A stretch of DNA of 64,000 nt. Origin: Paenibacillus sp. 1781tsa1 (lineage in GTDB: Bacteria > Bacillota > Bacilli > Paenibacillales > Paenibacillaceae). The notes beneath the pieces were generated by a model that ran no database searches, was not told where the DNA came from, and saw only the letters and a list, made by a program, of their open reading frames with translations. Positions 1 to 7,890 of the stretch are shown here, in pieces. Every line of letters begins with the position of its first letter. Within the stretch, counting starts at the first letter, position 1. The translations under genes and the position numbers were made by a program. The stretch lies in the NCBI RefSeq assembly GCF_024159265.1, contig NZ_JAMYWY010000001.1:3968001-4032000 (forward strand), in the 5' to 3' direction.

Positions 1-1050
1 GGTGGATCAAGCGGTGGTGCCGCTGCCGCTGTAGCTTCGGGTATTGTTCCTCTGGCCGGAGCCAGTGACGGAGGCGGTTCGATTCGTATCCCGGCTTCCT
101 TTAGCGGACTGTTTGGATTGAAGCCAACTCGTGGGCGCACACCTGTAGGACCGGGAGTTGGTCGTCAATGGCAAGGCGCATCGATTGATTTCGCCCTCTC
201 TCGCTCGGTTCGGGACAGTGCTGCATTGCTTGATACCTTACAAGTCATACAGCCTGAAGCTGCGTTTCATGCGCCACTCTTTCCGGGCAGTTACTTGGCA
301 GATATGAGCTATCCACATCAACGCAAACTGAAAATTGCATACACAACGGATTCGCCTGTAGGTACACCCGTCAGTGCAGAAGCCAAAGAGTCTGTATTCA
401 AGCTCGTTCGCTGGTTGGAAGAACAAGGTCATTATGTTGAAGAAAAGCTGAGTCCAGTCAACGGAGTTAGATTGATGGAGAACTATTACATGATGAACAG
501 TGGAGAGATGGCCGCGATGATTTCTACCATGGAACGATCCATGGGCCGCGCTCTGACCTCCGATGATATGGAGATTGAATCCTGGGTTCTGGCTGAAGCT
601 GGCAAAAAGGTGTCCGCCGCGGAATTTGTACATAGCTTAGCTGAATGGGATGTAGCCGCAGCTCAGATGTCCACCTTGTTTGAGCGTTATGACTTCTACG
701 TCACACCTGTTAATGCTTTTCCTGCGCCTAAGATTGGGGAACTAACACCTCATGACGAACAGATCCGTAATCTGATGCGGATTAGTGAGTTGGACAAGAC
801 CCAGCAGCAACAACTCATCTATGAAATGTTTGAGCCCAGTCTTACGTATACACCTTTCACCCAGCTTGCGAATCTGACTGGCCAGCCTGCGATAAGTATA
901 CCTCTGCATATCACACCTGGAGGTTTGCCAATGGGTGTACAAGTGATGGCAACCAAGGGACGTGAAGATTGGTTATTACATCTGGCTGCACAGCTTGAAC
1001 AATCAGATCTCTGGATCGGGATGAAAGGTAATCCACTATTCCCAGCATGA
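1..1050 (+). CDS. Amidase-signature family hydrolase (5' truncated by window edge)
   Basis: This is the C-terminal part of an amidase-signature enzyme, which hydrolyses a C-N amide bond with a Ser-cisSer-Lys triad. Reading frame 1 is open from the first base, so the visible part is 349 residues and the N-terminus with the catalytic Lys lies outside the window. The glycine-rich GGSSGG motif opens the fragment and supplies the cis-Ser. It is followed by DGGGSIRIP with the nucleophile at visible residue 27, then GLFGLKPTRGR, typical of the family. The wording of the motifs recalls 6-aminohexanoate-cyclic-dimer hydrolase-like amidases, but the substrate cannot be read from sequence. A DUF1989 gene follows 54 bases later on the same strand, so the two may be co-transcribed. 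Confidence 0.9.
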   Translation, partial: GGSSGGAAAAVASGIVPLAGASDGGGSIRIPASFSGLFGLKPTRGRTPVGPGVGRQWQGASIDFALSRSVRDSAALLDTLQVIQPEAAFHAPLFPGSYLADMSYPHQRKLKIAYTTDSPVGTPVSAEAKESVFKLVRWLEEQGHYVEEKLSPVNGVRLMENYYMMNSGEMAAMISTMERSMGRALTSDDMEIESWVLAEAGKKVSAAEFVHSLAEWDVAAAQMSTLFERYDFYVTPVNAFPAPKIGELTPHDEQIRNLMRISELDKTQQQQLIYEMFEPSLTYTPFTQLANLTGQPAISIPLHITPGGLPMGVQVMATKGREDWLLHLAAQLEQSDLWIGMKGNPLFPA

Positions 1051-1104
1051 AAACTTCATCTGTTCCGCATACTGAAAGCAAAAAGTAGCGGAGGAATGTG
1101 ACGG

Positions 1105-1713
1105 ATGAATACGAATCAGCGCCATAAACAGTCTTATCGTATCCCTGCCAAAACGGGATATGCTCTGAAAGTAAGCAAAGGTTCCTTATTACGCATAACG
1201 GATCTGGAGGGACAGCAAGTTATTGATTTTGTGGCATACGATGCTACAGATGCTAACCATCGCTTGGACCCCGGTGTGACCATGGACGTATTACGTACTT
1301 ACCGAATTAAACCGGGACAATTTGTGTATTCCAATCAATATCAACCATTACTCAAGATTGTCCGTGACACCGTTGGGGTTCATGATTTCTTCAACTCAGC
1401 TTGTCGTCCAGAAATGTATGAGGTGTTATACGATAAAAAGGACCACGCCAGTTGTTATCACAATCTGAACACGGCACTGGAACCCTTCGGAATCTTACCG
1501 CCGGATCAACACTATCCCTTTAATCTGTTTATGAAGTCGGTTGTAGACAGTGAAGGTAAGATTGATGTTGTAGCTCCCGATTCTCGTGCAGGTGATTATA
1601 TCGAGATGGAGGCATTAATGGATCTCACGATCGGGCTCTCCGCTTGCCCTTGTGAAGAAAGCTCATGCAACGGCTACAACTGCACCCCAATCCAATTGGA
1701 TGTGGAACTTTAA
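1105..1713 (+). CDS. DUF1989 (urea carboxylase-associated / carboxyguanidine deiminase-like) protein
   Basis: This 202-residue cytoplasmic protein belongs to the DUF1989 family. Known members include the two subunits of carboxyguanidine deiminase (formerly urea carboxylase-associated proteins). The N-terminal half has the family pattern of a short beta-rich core with GQQVIDFVAYDA and a DVLRTYRIKPGQ stretch. The C-terminus holds a Cys cluster (C181, C183, C188, C193) ending in NCTPIQLDVE, which is probably metal-binding. GGAGG lies upstream of the ATG. The neighbouring amidase suggests a small nitrogen-compound pathway, but no urea or guanidine carboxylase is visible here and only one DUF1989 copy is present. 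The specific deiminase function is therefore an inference. Confidence 0.8.
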   Translation: MNTNQRHKQSYRIPAKTGYALKVSKGSLLRITDLEGQQVIDFVAYDATDANHRLDPGVTMDVLRTYRIKPGQFVYSNQYQPLLKIVRDTVGVHDFFNSACRPEMYEVLYDKKDHASCYHNLNTALEPFGILPPDQHYPFNLFMKSVVDSEGKIDVVAPDSRAGDYIEMEALMDLTIGLSACPCEESSCNGYNCTPIQLDVEL

Positions 1714-1783
1714 CAGAATAACAAGCCTTGACGCACTATGATAAAAAGCAGCTGTTCTAATTCACTCCTTGCGGGAATACGAT

Positions 1784-1816
1784 GACTTGTACCCATTTTC
1801 TGTGACGACTGGTACA
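1784..1816 (+). promoter_or_regulatory. Repeated GACTKGTACM motif at the LysE exporter promoter (candidate operator)
   Basis: Two copies of a 10-base motif, GACTTGTACC (1784-1793) and GACTGGTACA (1807-1816), lie in the same orientation 23 bases apart. The inner parts also form an inverted pair, TTGTACC / GGTACAA. The second copy runs into TACAAT (1813-1818), a good -10 box, with TTGTAC 19 bases upstream as a possible -35. Regulators of the MocR type are known to use direct repeats of GGTAC-like motifs near transporter genes. No MocR gene is visible next to it, so the regulator is unknown. Confidence 0.45.
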
Positions 1817-1849
1817 ATTCGTCGAACCCGTTAAGGAGTGAACGTATTT

Positions 1850-2476
1850 ATGTCTGTACTGTTCAGTTATATTATTCTGGGAATATCATTGTCCGCTCCA
1901 ATCGGTCCGATTAATGCTGCTCAACTGGACCGTGGAGCTCGACATGGATTCATGCATGCCTGGATTCTAGGACTCGGAGCTATGTTTGCAGACTTGGTGT
2001 ATATGCTGCTGATTTATTTTGGAGTTGCCCATTTTCTGGACACGCCGTTCATGCGCTCTTTTCTCTGGTCATTTGGCAGTTTTATTCTGATTTACACGGG
2101 AGTGGAAACGCTCTCGAAGCTGAAACAGGGGATTCACGGTACATCTACTGCGGAAGCCACTGTTCGAAAATCCTTTATATCCGGCTTTTTGATGGCTCTG
2201 TCCAATCCACTGAATATTTTGTTCTGGCTTGGGATCTATGGCTCTATTCTCGCGACAACTGTCAAGCATACGGACACCGCTCATTTGTTGCTCTACAGTT
2301 CAGGCATATTCATCGGTATCCTGGTGTGGGATGTCATTATGGCTGGCATGGCCAGTCGATTCCACAAACATAGCAGTGAGAATGTATTGCGCTGGATCTC
2401 CATCATTTCAGGAATTTGCCTGATCGGATTTGGTTTGTATTTCGGGTACGAAGCTGTGCGCTCCATTTTTTTCTGA
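1850..2476 (+). CDS. LysE/RhtB-family amino acid exporter
   Basis: This is an inner-membrane exporter of the LysE/RhtB family, which pumps amino acids or related metabolites out of the cell. It opens with the family signature SAPIGPINAAQLDRGARHG in the first transmembrane segment. Five to six hydrophobic segments follow, with the conserved NPLNILFWLGIYG block in the middle. The length, about 208 residues, is normal for the family. I choose the ATG at 1850 because AAGGAG (1833-1838) sits upstream of it. An in-frame GTG at 1838 overlaps that ribosome binding site and is unlikely to be used. A repeat-containing promoter lies just upstream. The substrate cannot be told from sequence. Confidence 0.88.
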   Translation: MSVLFSYIILGISLSAPIGPINAAQLDRGARHGFMHAWILGLGAMFADLVYMLLIYFGVAHFLDTPFMRSFLWSFGSFILIYTGVETLSKLKQGIHGTSTAEATVRKSFISGFLMALSNPLNILFWLGIYGSILATTVKHTDTAHLLLYSSGIFIGILVWDVIMAGMASRFHKHSSENVLRWISIISGICLIGFGLYFGYEAVRSIFF

Positions 2477-2500
2477 CAATAAAATCAGGCTGGACAGTCA

Positions 2501-2553
2501 CCCAACTTCCCCCACATTAATACTGTAACGGTATCATGTGGAATGGAGTTGGG
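2501..2553 (+). other. Long hairpin that sequesters the ribosome binding site of the YqcI/YcgG gene
   Basis: Bases 2501-2509 pair with 2545-2553 (nine pairs including one G-U), 2512-2517 with 2536-2541, and 2520-2523 with 2531-2534, leaving a seven-base loop. The SD core GGAG at 2545-2548 is inside the outer stem, ten bases before the ATG at 2559. No run of T follows, so this is not a simple terminator. It could limit translation of the downstream gene. Confidence 0.5.
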
Positions 2554-2558
2554 AATCA

Positions 2559-3320
2559 ATGGCGGAGCTGTATAGTGCCGACGAAATAAATAGTTTATAT
2601 GAGCGTCTTCCATCTTGGCAGCAGGACGCTTATTCGCAATTTGCAGATATGATTGCCGATGAAAATAATACGTATCCATGTGTACCAGGACGAATGGGAT
2701 TTCTGTCAGGACATTTGAGATATGGCTTTACGTGTGACCCCCGATCAGAACATGCTGCTGAAGATATGGCCGATCTGCTTAGACAATATGGTCCTGTCTC
2801 CAGAGACACCGGTCATTATGCTTCCATGGTCGTGATCTGTGAGACGCCAAGTGATCTGAAAGATCACACAACGGTGGAGCAATATCAGACCTTATTCTGG
2901 CAAATGCTTAATCGGGTAAGTTCACACGATACCGAGCCTTGGCCGGAACATATTTCAACTGACCCTCATGATTCGTCTTGGGAGTTTTGCTTTGGGGGTG
3001 AGCCATATTTTTGTTTCTGTGCGACTCCAGCACATAAACTCCGAGCCAGCCGACATTTTCCTTATCTCATGTTTGCTTTTCAACCGCGGTGGGTATTCGA
3101 ATCCATTAATGACAACACCCCTCTTGGCCGTAAAATGAAAACCTTAATCCGCAAACGTCTCGCCGCGTATGATGCTGTACCTGCTCACCCTTCACTGATG
3201 TGGTATGGTCAGCAGGATAATCTGGAATGGAAACAATATTTTTTGCCTGATGATGAGCAGACACCTTCCAAATGTCCATTCATGCGGATGAAGCAAGCTT
3301 TGGGCAAGTTGACGAAATAA
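2559..3320 (+). CDS. YqcI/YcgG family protein
   Basis: This protein of about 253 residues matches the YqcI/YcgG family, whose biochemical role is not established. Family features visible are NTYPCVPGRMGFLSGHLRYGF near the N-terminus (about residues 38-60), a central SSWEFCFGGEPYFCFCATPAHKLRASR block, and FPYLMFAFQPRWVFE. The C-terminus is Cys-containing (KCPFMRMK). It has no signal peptide or membrane segment, so it is probably cytoplasmic. I choose ATG 2559, ten bases after GGAG. An in-frame GTG at 2538 lies inside the upstream hairpin and has no ribosome binding site. The gene stands alone between an exporter and a convergent permease. Confidence 0.82.
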   Translation: MAELYSADEINSLYERLPSWQQDAYSQFADMIADENNTYPCVPGRMGFLSGHLRYGFTCDPRSEHAAEDMADLLRQYGPVSRDTGHYASMVVICETPSDLKDHTTVEQYQTLFWQMLNRVSSHDTEPWPEHISTDPHDSSWEFCFGGEPYFCFCATPAHKLRASRHFPYLMFAFQPRWVFESINDNTPLGRKMKTLIRKRLAAYDAVPAHPSLMWYGQQDNLEWKQYFLPDDEQTPSKCPFMRMKQALGKLTK

Positions 3321-3375
3321 TCCTAAGCACTTATTACGTACTCTTCATATATTGGGTAACCTCCGTGAAAGTTGC

Positions 3376-4722
3376 TTAAGGTCTGGAGGGTGAAGATTGC
3401 GCCGATTTGGAGCCACGTACTTTGTGAACAATATATGTGATGATCCCAAGGAACACCACAAGTCCCACGCTTGCCAGCAGACCCGTTCTGCTGGCTTTTT
3501 CCATCGCTGTTCCGGCCACAGCGGCCACAATTAATACCATGGCAATCCATACTTTGATGCGATTCCACTTCACAGGCTTCAATTTCTTAATGTATGTGAT
3601 GCAGATAAGTAGCCATGTATACATCAACACCAGACTACCGGCTGTCGTCACATATTCAAAAAGGCTTTTGGGCATCCATAATGCCATCAACGTAGACAGG
3701 AGTAATCCGGCCGCTGTGCAACACAATGCCTGAAGTGGCATGTCCTTTTTCCCCCAGGTCTTCGTAAACAGCTTAGGTGCATCTCCATCTTCTGCGAGTT
3801 TCACCAACATGGACGTAATGGCATATAGCGAAGCCACCATCGTCGAGAATCCGGCAATAATCAGAATTCCGTTGAGAATGTGCACGACTACGGTTAAGCC
3901 AATGGTTGACATGGCTTTGACCAAAGGACTTTCATCCGGGGTCAACTGAGCTGAAGGCACAAGAAACAGGATCAACGCAATGGCAATCACATAGAGTGTA
4001 CTCACCGATAATAACATTACTCGACCTGATTTCACTGCATCTTTTGGCTCTTTAAGGTTGGCTGCCATCAAGCCCATGACCTCGATCCCGGCAAAAGCAA
4101 AGAATGCATAGATGAAACCGGTCCATACTCCTTTACCTCCATGAGGGAACCATTCATTCTTTAATTGTTCAGGCGTCACTTTTACAGGTAACCAACCCAG
4201 ACAAGCTGCTCCTGCTATAGCTATAAATGCAACCGTTGCAGCAAGTTTGATTACAGCAAGAATATTCTCCGTTTTGGTTAATCCCTTCGCTCCCAGTGCA
4301 GCAATGAACAGACCTATAGCGGCATAGATCGCAACAAATGCCCAAAGCGGAAACTTGGGAAACCAGAATTGAGAGAACAGCCCAAGTGCCGTTAATGAGC
4401 TGCCCATGATGAGCATTTCAGAGAACCAGTACATCCATCCACTACCAAAACCAGCCCAAGGTCCGAATGCTTCGCCTGCATACGTTCGAAAAGCACCTTC
4501 CTTTGGATCATCTGCGGTCATCTGTGCCAGCGCACCAAATACAAAGTAAGTACCTGCCGCCGCCAGCACCAACAATATAAGCACGGATATGCCGGCCCAA
4601 TGAATTGCGAGACTGGTTCCTAGAAAAAATCCAGTTCCCAGTGTGCAACCCGCGCCAAATAAAGACAGGCTGACCCAACTTAGTTTATCGTTGTCTTTTT
4701 TACGGTGTTGCTGACTTTTCAT
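3376..4722 (-). CDS. APC-superfamily amino acid permease
   Basis: This is an inner-membrane amino acid transporter of 448 residues with about twelve hydrophobic segments. The first segment has the APC-type GAGCTLGTGFFLG helix break. The TM3 region carries SGWMYWFSEMLIMGSSL, and the TM6 block GFIYAFFAFAGIEVMGLMAANLKEP is the conserved consensus of the AAT/APC family. The C-terminus is short, basic and Ser-rich. An AAGGAGGAGCTTC ribosome binding site precedes the ATG. It is transcribed alone from the 620-base AT-rich region upstream. The proton-coupled amino acid uptake role is known for the family; the substrate is not determined. Confidence 0.88.
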   Translation of the reverse strand: MKSQQHRKKDNDKLSWVSLSLFGAGCTLGTGFFLGTSLAIHWAGISVLILLVLAAAGTYFVFGALAQMTADDPKEGAFRTYAGEAFGPWAGFGSGWMYWFSEMLIMGSSLTALGLFSQFWFPKFPLWAFVAIYAAIGLFIAALGAKGLTKTENILAVIKLAATVAFIAIAGAACLGWLPVKVTPEQLKNEWFPHGGKGVWTGFIYAFFAFAGIEVMGLMAANLKEPKDAVKSGRVMLLSVSTLYVIAIALILFLVPSAQLTPDESPLVKAMSTIGLTVVVHILNGILIIAGFSTMVASLYAITSMLVKLAEDGDAPKLFTKTWGKKDMPLQALCCTAAGLLLSTLMALWMPKSLFEYVTTAGSLVLMYTWLLICITYIKKLKPVKWNRIKVWIAMVLIVAAVAGTAMEKASRTGLLASVGLVVFLGIITYIVHKVRGSKSAQSSPSRP

Positions 4723-5022
4723 GAAGCTCCTCCTTCAACCTGTTCCCCTTACGATTTACAGGTCATGGAGGTTTTATGTCCGTATTACCAAAAGAATTAT
4801 TATTAGTTTACATAATATTTAATATGTTTAATTTATTCTGATGAGGAATTTAAGCTATATACTTTTAGGCATCATTCCGAAGGATATTCTCAATCCTATT
4901 TAAAATCCGAAAAAAAATGTTGTTGACTTCTATCGCTTGGAGTGGTTTTCCTTTTAAACATGTCGGAGCGTTAACGAAACTTTATGTGATATGGTAACTA
5001 AAGTGAGAGAATGATCTTTCTA

Positions 5023-5046
5023 TTGTGAATTTTTCATATGTTGAAA
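5023..5046 (+). repeat. 24-base direct repeat, copy 1
   Basis: This copy starts TTGTGAATTTTTCATATG and ends TTGAAA. It is identical to 5255-5278. Inside it, TTTCA-TATGT-TGAAA forms a small inverted repeat, the shape of a binding site for a dimeric protein. Confidence 0.8.
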
Positions 5047-5254
5047 TAATATAATAAAGTCGTTGTTTCATTCATATCGAACGAAGACTTGCTATTTTTC
5101 TTATGATCTCAAAAGCTTCGTTGTTTTTTATAAATTTAGTCGTTTGTAAGAAGGGCTACTTCCTGGAATTTTTCCTTTTTCATCGGTTATCGGACTTGGC
5201 TTACGTTTAGCCATGATTCCCTAAAATTTTTCTCAGCCTCTGTTCCGAATGCTG

Positions 5255-5278
5255 TTGTGAATTTTTCATATGTTGAAA
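5255..5278 (+). repeat. 24-base direct repeat, copy 2
   Basis: This copy is identical to 5023-5046 over 24 bases, in the same orientation and 232 bases downstream. The flanks differ on both sides, so the unit is exactly this short motif. Confidence 0.8.
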
Positions 5279-5295
5279 ATATTTTATGTTGGGTA

Positions 5296-5322
5296 TAAAA
5301 AGAGCCGCCATAATGGCGACTC
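5296..5322 (-). terminator. Intrinsic terminator of the aldo/keto reductase
   Basis: On the minus strand a GAGTCGCCA / TGGCGGCTC stem with a TTA loop is followed by TTTTT. It lies about 20 bases after the stop codon. Confidence 0.85.
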
Positions 5323-5342
5323 CCTAAAATATATGCATTATA

Positions 5343-6236
5343 TTAAGTCCGGCCAGTCCAATCTGCTCCGGCGATTTCTTTCCATCGTGCTCTAATCTCA
5401 TCATATAATTTCTGTGGTAGTGGCCCTTTAGCCACAAGGTCGGCATTTTGCTGCCAGCGATTGGGCTTGGCTGTTCCTACAATAGCCGTATCTACGCCTT
5501 CGGTACTTAGCGTGAAACGCAGTGCTGTTTCTACCGCTGCCTGAGCATCTTCACCCAGAAAACCATAGTTAAGTTCACTTAAGCGCTTCCAGTATATAAA
5601 TGGATAAGCCTCTTCCGAAAGTGTTTCATACGTCCAGGCCGCATTGGCAATTGGTCTTTTCGCGATTACACCCATGTTTCGTTTTCTTGCCTCAGGCAAC
5701 GTAAGATCAATTGCTTCCTGATCTGCGATATTTAATGAAGTCTCCAGGCTATCAAATACTCCGGTCTGAATCGCATACAGCGCATCTGTTGTATCCCCAC
5801 TATATCCGATAAATCTGGTCTTTCCTGCTTCCTTGGCACGTTGCAGTACTTCAATTACTGCTCCTTGTCGAAGAACTTCTTCAGAACAGCTATGCAAATG
5901 GATAACATCCACATAGTCCGTTTTCAACCGTTTCAAACTACGGTCAATCGTTTGCTCCAGTACTTTGGCATCCCAATCCGGACCTTCGATCCCGGCAGCA
6001 TGTCCACATTTGGTGAACAAATAGTAGTCGTCACGCCGATGGGACAGCACCTCACCGATTAATTCCTCGCTGTCACCGTAACATTCAGCCGTGTCAATCA
6101 CGTTTAATCCGGCATCGAGGGCACTATTCAACAATGTCGCTACATCCGTTTTGGATACATTTTTGCCTATTTCCGCTCCGCCAAATCCAAGTGTACTTAC
6201 CTTCATGCCCGTGTTTCCGTAATTACGTAGTTCCAT
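5343..6236 (-). CDS. Aldo/keto reductase
   Basis: This is a cytoplasmic NADPH-dependent oxidoreductase of the aldo/keto reductase superfamily, 297 residues. It opens with MELRNYGNTGMKVSTLGFGGAEIG, the usual first strand of the barrel. The catalytic tetrad is visible as D48 in NVIDTAECYGDSEE with its Tyr, a Lys in DYYLFTKCGH, and a His in DVIHLHSCS. The C-terminal part contains the cofactor region GVDTAIVGTAKPNRWQQN. The ribosome binding site is GGAGGA. It lies 127 bases after an SDR gene on the same strand and has its own terminator, so the two may form a unit with the upstream acetyltransferase. The substrate is unknown. Confidence 0.9.
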   Translation of the reverse strand: MELRNYGNTGMKVSTLGFGGAEIGKNVSKTDVATLLNSALDAGLNVIDTAECYGDSEELIGEVLSHRRDDYYLFTKCGHAAGIEGPDWDAKVLEQTIDRSLKRLKTDYVDVIHLHSCSEEVLRQGAVIEVLQRAKEAGKTRFIGYSGDTTDALYAIQTGVFDSLETSLNIADQEAIDLTLPEARKRNMGVIAKRPIANAAWTYETLSEEAYPFIYWKRLSELNYGFLGEDAQAAVETALRFTLSTEGVDTAIVGTAKPNRWQQNADLVAKGPLPQKLYDEIRARWKEIAGADWTGRT

Positions 6237-6363
6237 GGTTATCGTCCTCCAAGTTCAGTGAATTGGGTACAGATAAATAGAAATACAGATAACTTCCCAT
6301 ATGTTATTACCCATGAGTTGGTTAAGCCACCCACTTTTCCAGACTGCACCCAACTTCATTTAT

Positions 6364-7137
6364 TTAGAAACCATAAATGGACATTCCACCGTCAACCAAC
6401 AACGTTTGACCCGTTATATATCCCGCTGCATCTGATGCCAGGAACACAACCGGCCCTACCACTTCTTCCAGTTCTCCCACTCGCTGTAGCGGTGTACGAC
6501 TTACAATTTCCTGCAAATACTGGGGATCATCCAGCAGTTTTTCGGTCAGCGGTGTTCGGAAATACCATGGTCCTACTGAATTAACACGGATTCCATATTT
6601 CCCCCATTCCAATGCAAGAACTTTGGTCATATGAATCAATGCAGCTTTGGTCGCGCCATATACGACCCCTGTTCGAAGAGCTGTGTGGCCGCCTACCGAA
6701 GAGATATTGATGATCTTCCCACCCTCGCGCTCCTTCATATGCTGACCCGCCAATTGCGAAGCAAAGAAAGCCGATTTTAAGTTTGTCTGCATGATGGTCT
6801 CCCACTGCTCGTCCGTAACTTCAAGTGCTGGTGTCCGTATGTTCATACCTGCGTTATTCACCAGTATGTCCAGACTACCCATCTCCGAGATCGCCTCTTG
6901 AAACGTCTCTTCCATTTGTTCTCTTGATGTCACATCCGCAGTTAGAGCGAGCGCTTTACGCCCTGTCTGTTCATAAATGTAAGCAGCTGTCTCCTCTATT
7001 TCTTTCATTGTTCGGGATACAAGTACAACGTCACTGCCTGACTGGGCAAGTCCAATCGCAATTGCTTTTCCGATCCCTCTCCCTGCACCTGTCACCAATG
7101 CTGTCTGTCCATCGAGATGGAATGTGGGTACGTTCAT
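6364..7137 (-). CDS. SDR-family NAD(P)-dependent oxidoreductase
   Basis: This is a classical short-chain dehydrogenase/reductase of 257 residues. The cofactor motif TGAGRGIG lies near residue 16. NNAG follows DILV at about residue 90, the catalytic Ser is in INISSVGGH, and the YGATK pair supplies Tyr and Lys. The C-terminal GYITGQTLLVDGG is typical of 3-oxoacyl reductase or gluconate/glucose dehydrogenase-like members. I choose ATG 7137, eight bases after AAGGAG; an in-frame GTG at 7146 overlaps that site. It lies between an acetyltransferase and an aldo/keto reductase, all on the minus strand. The substrate cannot be assigned. Confidence 0.9.
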   Translation of the reverse strand: MNVPTFHLDGQTALVTGAGRGIGKAIAIGLAQSGSDVVLVSRTMKEIEETAAYIYEQTGRKALALTADVTSREQMEETFQEAISEMGSLDILVNNAGMNIRTPALEVTDEQWETIMQTNLKSAFFASQLAGQHMKEREGGKIINISSVGGHTALRTGVVYGATKAALIHMTKVLALEWGKYGIRVNSVGPWYFRTPLTEKLLDDPQYLQEIVSRTPLQRVGELEEVVGPVVFLASDAAGYITGQTLLVDGGMSIYGF

Positions 7138-7206
7138 GTCACTCACTCCTTCATTAAATTGTTCATTTAAGCAAATGTTTTATATGTAGGTAAATCCCGA
7201 TTGGGA

Positions 7207-7695
7207 TCAGGTTACAAAATACTGGCTTGGATTGCCCAGTTCCGGATGGAACTTCTCTCGAAAACGGCCTCCCGTATAATCTCCTATAATTTTACGCCAG
7301 AACGCCTGCGCAATGACATTGTTACGAACCTGGGTCACTTTCCATCTCCCTGGGAAACGTCTAAACAATTCATAGGCTGCCCGAGTACCCACACCACTGC
7401 GCCGATATTTTTGCATCACAAAAAACTCAGTCAAATAGTAGTCGTTATCCTTACTTCCAGGTTCCAATTTCTCCACCAGAGCAAACCCTGCAGGTGCCCC
7501 ATCACTTGAAATCAAAAAAGGAAACTTGCGGTCTTCTTCTGTCCAGAATGCCTCCAGACCGGGATATTCAGGAAAAATACCGTTACTGTCCACATCAATA
7601 TTCAGATATTTGGTAAAATCATATAGATAAAATTGCATTAAATGCCGAATCACCTGACTGCGTTCGCGGGGAACCAGCTCTATTTTCATATTCAT
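7207..7695 (-). CDS. GNAT-family N-acetyltransferase
   Basis: This 162-residue protein has the GNAT fold layout. A central strand LTEFFVMQKYRRSGVGTRAAYELF (about residues 88-111) carries the acetyl-CoA binding loop RRSGVG, the R/Q-x-x-G-x-G/A type. It is followed by WKVTQVRNNVIAQAFWRKIIGDYTGGRF, the usual motif B region with NxxAxxFW. The ATG at 7695 is eight bases after GGAGG; an in-frame GTG at 7704 overlaps the site. The target substrate is unknown. It precedes the SDR gene by about 70 bases and may be co-transcribed with it. Confidence 0.85.
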   Translation of the reverse strand: MNMKIELVPRERSQVIRHLMQFYLYDFTKYLNIDVDSNGIFPEYPGLEAFWTEEDRKFPFLISSDGAPAGFALVEKLEPGSKDNDYYLTEFFVMQKYRRSGVGTRAAYELFRRFPGRWKVTQVRNNVIAQAFWRKIIGDYTGGRFREKFHPELGNPSQYFVT

Positions 7696-7890
7696 CCGGT
7701 TCACCTCCTCTGCTCTACGTATACTGATTACTTTAAAGGTTTACGTGCCGAAGGGCAAGGAAGCATCCCATCAATATACTGCCTACTTCGGTGAACAGGC
7801 TGTGAGCATGTAAATTATGGTACACTAGAGCATAGAATAGGATTAGATTGAATATTAATTTTATATGTTTTTCACATGGAGGTGTCGAAC

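Larger units (their letters stand above)
4723..5342. other. 620-base gene-free AT-rich region
   Basis: No convincing gene is present. The region separates the divergent-reading upstream end of the permease (its promoter must lie here) from the 3' end of the aldo/keto reductase. It contains two exact copies of a 24-base sequence (5023-5046 and 5255-5278) and an intrinsic terminator next to the reductase. Many A/T runs make promoter prediction unreliable. Confidence 0.7.
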
